Below, one piece after another: positions 56,801 to 64,000 of a DNA stretch of 64,000 bases. Origin of the DNA: Cymbomonas tetramitiformis (lineage: Eukaryota > Chlorophyta > Pyramimonadophyceae > Pyramimonadales > Pyramimonadaceae). Where the stretch lies: the NCBI GenBank assembly GCA_001247695.2, contig LGRX02033465.1, positions 28,549 through 92,548 of the forward strand. The letters run 5' to 3'. The first letter of the stretch is position 1. Each line of letters starts with the position of its first letter. Position numbers and translations under genes: made by a program. The notes below the pieces were generated by a model. It saw only the letters and a list, made by a program, of their open reading frames with translations, did not search any database and was not told the DNA's origin.

Positions 56801-59800
56801 CACATAGGCAGTCAGTTGCCTATATACCTCATAGCTTATAGCTTATAGCTTATAACATGCAGTCCTTATAGGAAGCTATCTGTTACAGTTTTAGGGTTGT
56901 TGCCCAACAGTTCTTGGGTTGTTGCCCGACAGTTTTAGGGTTGTTGCCCATAGTATTATCATGTCTATGATGATTTAGCATGATATAATAATGCCAAAAA
57001 ACGAAGTTTTTCCAAATAATGGCGGCATTTTAGGGCATGTGTGGTTACAGTGGCTCTATTACCCAATACAGTGTTTAGGGTGTTACTTGATGTCAGTAAC
57101 CCTAATATAGGTAAAAAATAAGCAGTATAACGTTTTTGCAAAGATTTTTAAGCAAAACTGCATTCAATACCTAAGTGAATGTTAGGTGATTTTCAGAGGG
57201 TACGTTCTACCCCTCACACACACATTCAAATATTAGGGTGTTACAGGGTGTTACACGTGTTATGTTTTCAGGGATTGTTATTTGATAGATAAATATCCAT
57301 TATAGCAAAAAAAATCAATCCCGAATTTGCAAAAGATTACACGTATTGTATTTTGACCGATTTTTCGTTACAGCCAATATGTTTACCCCTATATATTACA
57401 CACCTAATATCTAGGGTGTTACACGAGATATGACATGTGTCATTATGATTTTCTCATACCTCAATAGGTATAAAATCATATTATCAAATAAAATAGGGTC
57501 CGATTTTCAATTTTCAAATCTATCGCAAACGGATTTTACCTATTTTGGCCGTTTTTGGCTATATGTATATATATATATATACATATCTCTGTGTGTGTGT
57601 GGACTGCAAAGTACAGAAACACTGCAAATCACTTTTCCTTTGCACATGACAAATTTCATGGCATAAAAGTGAATTATGCTGTATATCAACATCTGTGGTT
57701 GATCACATTTCTGGGTTTTACTGATTTAAACCCATGGAGGCAAATGCACTCTCTGGTGATATTTAAGATATATCAACTGTAAATGAATTCACAGTTGTGT
57801 CAGATCCTAAGATATATTTGGATGTATACAACGAGTATATCAAGTGATATCTCTATGTTCAAATACATCTGGACACTGCTAGATATAATCTGAGCAGTTT
57901 TTACACAACACATTGTTTGTGTGTATGTATGTCCAAAACCACCTTTTGTCAATTCATGTATGGTTGCTGATCTGAGTTGGTACATGCATGTGAAGTGATC
58001 ATCTGTATCAACTGTCAGAATGCAATGTAGATATTGATGTTGCTCCAGCGATAGTGTGTGGAATGACGAGTGGACAGTGCTCAACAGTGACCAGCTGTTA
58101 TTTGAGCACTGTATACTGCCTTCGGGTCTGGAGATATCTCCATCCAGCCCTTCAGCATGTTATTTGATCCTGTCCCATATCTATCGCCATCACTTGACAC
58201 TTCCACGCACATGTGTTTGGAAGTGGGATCTATGTATTATGTATTGATACAATACTTAATTATTACACTTGGAGTCAGTGTATTGTCAACATGAATGCTA
58301 GTGTTTGTGCAGTGTATAGTACTGCTGATTAGTACTATTGTGTGTGTGTGTGTTTACTTACACACACTTTGCAAGATCTTTATGGATATCACAATATCCT
58401 AACAGCTTATCATGCAGATTGTCAGTATACCACGTACTGATTATATCTAACATGATATATATAGTTTAGGGATTGTTGTAATTCCATGATAATCTCATTA
58501 CGATATGAGTTGTTGATAAATTTCACATGAAGCTCAGGTGAGCATTCCTTCAAGTAATCCACCATAGAATGTACGTGTTACCTGGAGAGCATCTCGGCTC
58601 CACCAGGGCACGACAAACTAATTATGGTGTTATGATTACTGTCAGGCACCCTTTGCAACATGGATTCTAATATAGTTTAGCATTCACTGCAATATGCTTA
58701 TGCTCTATTTAATACAGCTGTTATCGTGATCAAGCTGTTCAATATAATAAAGTATGTAACATTTACAACATTGCAATCATTCAGAATAAAATGTGTGCAT
58801 GATATAGAAGTATATGCACTGTGTATTAATGATTGCTGTAAGTGAAATGAGTGTATATGTGTGTGTGCTGATCTGCACACACATGTTGTGCACAGATCAC
58901 TGTGCTGCTGATAAGTATAATGCTGATGATCAAAAGTATTTGTGTGGTCATCAGAACATTGGAATCTGCTGCATGGTATAGTTGCATAGTATAATAATGC
59001 ATGGTACATCTCGCTGCATGCGATGGATAGTATATGCTGCAAGTGTGCATGTGTGTGTGTGATATCACAGATTCAGCTACACACACAACATATAGTACAT
59101 AGACATGTGATTGCACAGCGTCCATATTTATCTGATTTCGTCTACTTATATGTGTGTGTGTGTGTGGCTACACACACAGCATATGATGCACACCCATATG
59201 ATTGCAAACTTGTATGTAAATCTGCCAGTGCATGGATAAACATCATCTCTTATGTGCAAGCATCACAGATTTTAAGTAGCATGCTGCATATATGTATACC
59301 ATCATCGCGCGTCATCCGATCATGATAAATCTAGCAGGTGTGTATATATCCTGTCAAGCAAAATCGTTATGCGCGCGTAGACGAGTGATTTCTGCAACCA
59401 TTAAAATGACGAGATTTTAATGCGTACACTGCACTGAAAATTAGTGCGAGTAGCGATTTATCAAAGTCGCTGATGTGCGCGCTGCAAATAGTAAACATAT
59501 CTCTGTCGCAGGTATGTATGGCATATGATATGAATGCCATTTCGTGTACGGTACATACATTGATGACGATTTGTTCATCTGCGCGTCAGTATGTCGCATA
59601 TCGTGCAATTTTGCGAATGAAAGCAGCGTATGTATGCGATTTGTATGCTGTATGCACACCTCTTCGCGCTGTTATACTCTGACGGTGTATTGAAGCGAAA
59701 GCTGTCGTGTATGTGCAGATATTCGACGGTATGTATGCGAACTCAGTCGCGCTGTATACAAATCAATATACGTATATGTGTCAATTCTGCTGCACTTGAG

Positions 59801-60009
59801 TTCTCGTTCTTCGCCTGAGCGGAAGCAATGCCAATGTCACGGTTCTATATGCGAACGTATATTATTCGGGCTGCAGATATTCAATTTTATGCGAGCGCTA
59901 TCGTATGTGCGCCTCCTGCAACCTGCGAACAATATTAAATATGCTATGTCTATCACTGCACCCACTTGGGTTCTCGAGTATCGTGCCTTGACGACTTTTA
60001 GAATACCAC
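50871..60009. other. Internal region of the LARD-like element, non-coding
   Basis: Nine kb with no frame above 125 codons and no retroviral-type motif. Recurring features: a ~22-bp unit TTGGGATGCAGCCCTGCAGT, three times near 51895-51960 and singly or in variant form at about 53345, 55470-55530 and 56890-56950; C-rich tracts followed by a short palindrome (CTCCCCTCTTAAGAGAG at 50874, CTTCCCCCCTCAAGGAAG near 55353, CTTCCCCCCTCGAGGAAG near 56776); and TG/CA hairpins at 58340-59185. Confidence 0.7.
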
Positions 60010-60634
60010 TGATACGGCTGTAGATACAAGCGCCGTGAATATATTATCAATATACAAAAGAAACACCGCAAAGTTGGACAGCAATGCGAGTGTACGGATG
60101 AGCGGGTTTGTGAGTGCAGTCTCTGTAAGAGGATCTGCTGAAGCACAACGCTTCCTCACTTTTATACCTACGTCACCCATCATCTTAGATGGTACCGCCA
60201 TTGGGTTGTGAACCCGAGACGTAGGTTGAACGACCAGCATGGTAGTAACGACTAGTTAGTTCATGCTGCACATGCGAGTTCTGCGCATGCTGAAAGCTAA
60301 AGATGGTTCTTGGTTTGTTTCCAAGATGTATCTTTGCTTTGCCATCTTCGAGTTCAATCATACGAACTCTCGATGACAGGGATGCCTGATGATATGACAT
60401 AATCATCTGGCGACATGTACAATCATCGTCGACCGTACTGACGACTGTCATAAATGTATGACGCGACTCGACCTGTACAGTCATGATCGACCATACTGTC
60501 GACTGTCATAATATTATATGACATGACCGACTGTCATAATAATATATGACATGACATGACATGGTATGACATGTATGACAGGTATGACACGTATGACATG
60601 TATGACACATATGTCATCGGTCATAACCCTGACA
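60010..60634. repeat. 3' LTR
   Basis: An uninterrupted 625-bp LTR beginning TGATACGG and ending CCCTGACA, followed by the target duplication CCGTG (60635-60639). Confidence 0.95.
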
Positions 60635-60639
60635 CCGTG

Positions 60640-61619
60640 CATGGCTCGTCATCTGCCGGGCCGTTGCCAGGCGACGCAGGCCGTGGGTTTCCCATGGCTA
60701 CCTGTTCGAGACGGCTCCGGCGATTGAGCTGCTGGAGGATGTTGACCCCGAGCCCTATATTAAGGGTTTCATGCAGCACCACACCGCTGTCCGGTCCGAG
60801 CTCAGACCTGGTGTAGAGCCTGACGATGTGTGGGGTGTGGGGTTCGCCTTGGACCTCCTCACCCTTCGCATGTGCCCTCTGTATTATAAGGATCTTCTGC
60901 AGGAGTGGAGTTCTAAGACGGCCGAGGGCAGAGAGAAGCGGGCTCTCGGAATTCAGCAGTTCACGTTGGCTGTGAAAGCCTTTCACCAACAGAAAACGGA
61001 GGAAAAGAAGCTGCTTAAGGAGAAGAAGAAAAAGGATGGGGTCTCCGCGTTGGCGGCCTCACTTCTCTCTGGGGAGTCCCCTTCTGCCGCCCTTCTGGCC
61101 CGTGCGGGCATCCCGCAGACTCGCATCGTTGGTGGCCGCAGGCGTGACGAGCCCAGACACCCGCCACAGACTCGGGATGCTCAACCGCAGGCATCCGGAC
61201 AGGGTGCTCACCGGTCTGGGGGCGACAGGGGTACAGCTCCCCGCGCCAGACCGGCCCGTGGCGGGAAGAATCGACAACAGAACATGAAGGGGCACAGGAA
61301 GGGCTCTCACCCTTCCCCTCATGCCCCTCCGCCGCGGACTCAGGGGCAGCGGCAGCCTGCGTCCGGTGGTTCACCGACTGCCTTGCGGGTGACCCGAGAT
61401 GCACAGGGCCGCCACACGGTCCAGTGTTGGGACAGTGGCGGCCCTCACTTCCGCCGTGATTGCCCTGGGGGGGTGCAGAGTGCGCATGTGGCGGGGTTCC
61501 ACCCCGAGGGCACGCCTATTGCAGACATCCTGTCAGAGCTGGATGCGGCTTTCCTCGATCCGGAGGAGGAGGTGTATGAGTCATGCTTATACTTTCACTG
61601 TGTCACTAGGACATTCTAG
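60640..61619 (+). pseudogene. Gag-like gene, 3' part with degenerate zinc knuckle
   Basis: Continues the frame of 38668-39202 (VSHGYLFETAPAIELLED, DDVWGVGFALDLLTLRM). It then becomes rich in Lys, Arg, Pro and Gly and ends with CWDSGGPHFRRDC, which resembles a CCHC knuckle whose second Cys is Ser and whose His spacing is one short. A basic tail with a knuckle is typical of a nucleocapsid. The stop at 61619 falls within the 29-bp direct repeat, so the true C-terminus may have been lost at that junction. Which element it came from is unknown. Confidence 0.55.
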
Positions 61620-61621
61620 TA
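61593..61621. repeat. 29-bp direct repeat, right copy
   Basis: Identical to 37965-37993. It overlaps the last codons of the gag-like frame. Confidence 0.85.
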
Positions 61622-62813
61622 TATCGTGCTAAATCCTGCAAAAATCCGCCGCGGCGTTCGTTGCATCTGAGCGTGTCATTATTTCGTATGACCGTTTGTA
61701 CCCTGTACCCGCCTAGGGGGATGCGAATCGGAATAAATTATTCTGAAATCTGAATAACAAAAACATTATGGATCAATCAATCCCCTTCGCTCGATCATAT
61801 ACGAAATACATATAATATCGTATGGCCAATACCGCATACGGTAGACAAAGTTTTCACACCAAAACATTCGATTGAATTGTTCCCTTCGCTTATCAATTGA
61901 AACAGTGTTGAAACAGTCGATCGTGATTTTATAGATGGTGGTTTGTGAAGAAAGGAGATCCTCCTGTTTGCATTCCAAGCCTTGTAGATGTCAAGCATAT
62001 ATTCTTGTGCGAATATTCAGACTAGAAACTAGAACTTAGATGGAAAATTTTGGAAGGAACACGAATGAGTAGAGGTCAAAACGCTTCAAATCTCTTGTTT
62101 CGTGTTACCATCGTATGAGAGAGCGAAATCCAACACTTCCATCTAATACACGCACCGCGTAATGTCACAAGTTTAGTCAATCTGGCGTTTTGTGTGTACC
62201 TTGCGTACTCGAACGCGCCGCAAATAAACTTATGCGACCTCCGGACAAGCGGCCTCCCATCGCAAGGAGGCAGGTTGTCTGCATATTGCAATGCATCACT
62301 TGCATAAGTCTGCTGCCCAAGAGTACGGGTGAGTGATGATTCGATGCGTCCGAGATGCACTTTGTTATCTCATGATGGCACAACTCATTATTCTCGTAGT
62401 CTCGGGGGAAACTGGAGCGGTTTCCCTGTGTCCCCAGACCATACGAGAAGACATTTCTGAACCTCGTGCGCCCAACGCGTGCACGCAGTGTGCACTGACT
62501 TCAAAGTTATAGTTTCCCGCTGCACTCAGACGTCAGCATATGTCTCCGCAATCTTACACTTCTCTCTTACAATTTTGGCAGAAAATCTCTTTGTCACCAA
62601 TGGATTACTGTGGCGGCAATGAAATCACGGATTGTGGGCTCTTGAGGGGCTGCTTAACACAAACTCCTTTGCTTTTCCCTCGAGTGGTTCAACGATAATA
62701 TACAAGTTTGACGCACGCCATGCGCTGGCGTTGCGTTTTTGGTTTTATATCTGAGTTTTTGTATGCTGTCCTTGTTTTCTTCTGACCTCTGAAGCGTTCG
62801 TTAGTGCTCGCAG
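61622..62813. other. Spacer without a recognised gene
   Basis: No coding sequence is supported. A minus-strand frame at 62076-62360 shows no family features. An acceptor-like CTCGCAG at the end of this region starts the next gene's exon, so part of it may be an intron of that gene. Confidence 0.4.
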
Positions 62814-63486
62814 GGCAAACTGTCACAAACGCTGACTTTGATACAGACACCATCAGCAGCAACTCCGCTTCTGATTGTGATGGTTGGGCCTCGGCAGCTC
62901 CTTCGGGGTGGACAGCTGTGGGTGGTGGCGTACTAGTGATTCGACAATCTTGCTCAAACTGGGGAGGCCTTAGTTCCGGCAGTGGGAGCAATTACCTGGG
63001 CATTCAGGTATGCACGAACGGAGAAGCGTCGCAAGCGTCGCCACAAACTGCACACATTATGGGATTCTTGCAGGTCGCTTGTTCCTTTCTGTCTGTTCCT
63101 GCTGAAATCTGCACTGGTATGGCTGCACACAACAACCCCTCGTCACAATATGTCGCGCGTGCACCCTCTGCATGAGCCTTCACCTCGAGTGGGGGACTGG
63201 AGGGCAGGGCGCGGGAAGCTACATCACGCAGACCATCACCGGGCTTACAGCAGGGGTGCCATACTCGATCTCCTTTCAAGTCGCTGCTCGGCCACCGGCA
63301 ACGAACTATGAGAACCAACAAATAGGTGTTTACAGAGATTCCATTCAGATTTATATCGGTTACCCTTCTCAGGCTGCGTTCGATACAGTCTCAACCACCT
63401 TCACTCCTACTGGTACTTCTTTCGTCCTGAAGATCGAGAATGATTCTGCGAGCGGGGATAAGACAGTATTTTTGGATAACGTCATC
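62814..63486 (+). CDS. Beta-sandwich lectin/carbohydrate-binding-like protein, partial
   Basis: Two exons are visible. The first (62814-63007, acceptor CTCGCAG, donor GTATGC) encodes NADFDTDTISSNSASDCDGW, PSGWTAVGGGVLVI and SGSNYLGIQ. The second (from 63208, acceptor GGGCAG) continues in frame GAGSYITQTITGLTAGVPYS, FQVAARP, then FDTVSTTFTPTGTSFVLKIE and GDKTVFLDNVIIAL, and may end at a GTGTGT donor near 63497. The pattern (GWT..NYLGIQG, Y.ISF..A.RP, F.NDS..GDKTVFLDNV) is that of secreted galactose-binding-like domains found in many bacteria and algae. The start and the rest lie outside what I can resolve. Likely a host gene for an extracellular protein. Confidence 0.6.
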
Positions 63487-63499
63487 ATTGCTCTCGGTG

Positions 63500-64000
63500 T
63501 GTCCTCGGCTCGAAATGGCACTAGAGCAGGTCTACCTCAAGGGACTTTCCGTTTTTTTCACCCAAACTCTCGAAACGGCGGCTGCTCTTCTCTTGTGTGA
63601 AGGAAGCTTGGAGGCTGTCTAGTGTGAGGCAAGTGCGTGTGGTGTATACCTTGTGCCGCACGTATGCCGATCAGCTATTCCACATCTGTGCTGTTTGAAT
63701 GGTGGATTGTTGCATGCGGCCTGCATGCATATCGAATATGGGCTGGGCAAGGGCAGGGGGGGAGAGTATGGAGAGGGATTGATGGCGGGATAGAGTGTAG
63801 AGTGTGGTATTTAGTTGTGAGGAAGGCGTCAGAGTATAGGGTCGGGGGCAGATGGGAGGCAAGAGCGGAGGATATGTGGAGGTACTGGTGGGAGGCACTG
63901 GTCGAGATTACTTAGACAACTCTATTGTTGTTCTTGGGTCCCTTCACCATTGTCCTTGAGAGTGGCCTTTCTCGATCCTCACTGTGACATTGTCCTTGAG
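63500..64000. other. Window end, no feature recognised
   Basis: G-rich purine runs near 63745-63900 keep frames open by composition only. CATTGTCCTTGAG occurs twice at the extreme end (about 63948 and 63988) and could begin a tandem repeat cut by the window edge. Confidence 0.4.

Larger units (their letters stand above)
39203..60634. mobile_element. Non-autonomous LTR retrotransposon (LARD-like), containing a nested DNA transposon
   Basis: The element has ~625-bp LTRs beginning TGATACGG and ending CCCTGACA, flanked by the 5-bp duplication CCGTG (39198-39202 and 60635-60639). The 5' LTR (39203-39445 plus 50489-50870) is split by an 11-kb DNA transposon. By eye the two LTRs differ at about five positions, so the insertion is young. 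The internal region (50871-60009) holds no gag, protease, RT or integrase, which fits a large retrotransposon derivative mobilised in trans. I found no convincing primer-binding site or polypurine tract, so orientation is not set. Confidence 0.9.

Noticed and set aside
1..64000. CRISPR arrays, rRNA genes or bacterial operons
   Set aside because: No regularly spaced repeats with unique spacers and no rRNA-like sequence were seen; the repeats present are tandem satellites or transposon ends.

Overview
This is a eukaryotic nuclear window packed with mobile elements. Genes carry GT-AG introns that restore reading frame, and the repeats include LINEs, Ty3-type retrotransposons, a large TIR DNA transposon and MITEs with diagnostic target duplications. 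There are no prokaryotic operons, no rRNA and no convincing tRNA. The elements suggest a microalga or other protist: Ty3 elements carrying C5 methyltransferases are, to my knowledge, reported from dinoflagellates and streptophyte algae. Nothing in the sequence fixes the species.

Layout. 1-5.2 kb: a broken 5'-truncated LINE (minus) with a 539-bp TTAA-flanked MITE inside it. 5.2-10.6 kb: an LTR-like dispersed repeat, foldback motifs, a broken gag-like gene (minus), and a second copy of the LTR-like repeat between two TA-flanked MITEs. 10.6-12.95 kb: a protein-kinase pseudogene and a spliced gene of unknown function (plus). 12.95-22.45 kb: a nearly complete second copy of the LINE (minus) with an unusual Ulp1-like cysteine-protease domain ahead of its endonuclease, reverse transcriptase and RNase H. 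A 262-bp MITE interrupts the protease domain and a ~0.86-kb segment is tandemly duplicated. 22.5-27.9 kb: a three-exon family-25 glycosyltransferase gene (minus), probably a host gene, with introns full of microsatellites and a foldback element. 28.0-31.9 kb: rearranged Ty3 fragments, namely integrase, chromodomain and C5 cytosine methyltransferase followed by half of an RT, RNase H and a GGGGCATGC minisatellite. 32.1-33.0 kb: a second TTAA-flanked MITE. 33.4-35.8 kb: unassigned minus-strand coding sequence.

37.96-61.62 kb is a three-level nest. A gag-like gene (38668-61619, plus) is split by an LTR retrotransposon with an almost non-coding interior (39203-60634, TSD CCGTG). The 5' LTR of that element is split in turn by an 11-kb DNA transposon (39446-50480, TSD GTAACGAC). 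This transposon has long TIRs and two divergent spliced genes. One looks like a Mutator-like transposase (Cys/His cluster, C-x2-H motif, degenerate SWIM). The other encodes a ParB-like N-terminal domain, a very acidic linker and a beta-class N6-adenine/N4-cytosine DNA methyltransferase. The palindrome TTCATCGATGAA and close variants occur about eleven times in the element, in both TIRs and in an inverted repeat in intron 1 of the ParB gene, which makes it a candidate binding or modification site. The window ends with exons of a probable secreted, beta-sandwich lectin-like gene (62.8-63.5 kb).

The most notable theme is that two unrelated mobile elements each carry a DNA methyltransferase of a different chemical class: C5 in the Ty3 fragment and N6A/N4C in the DNA transposon.
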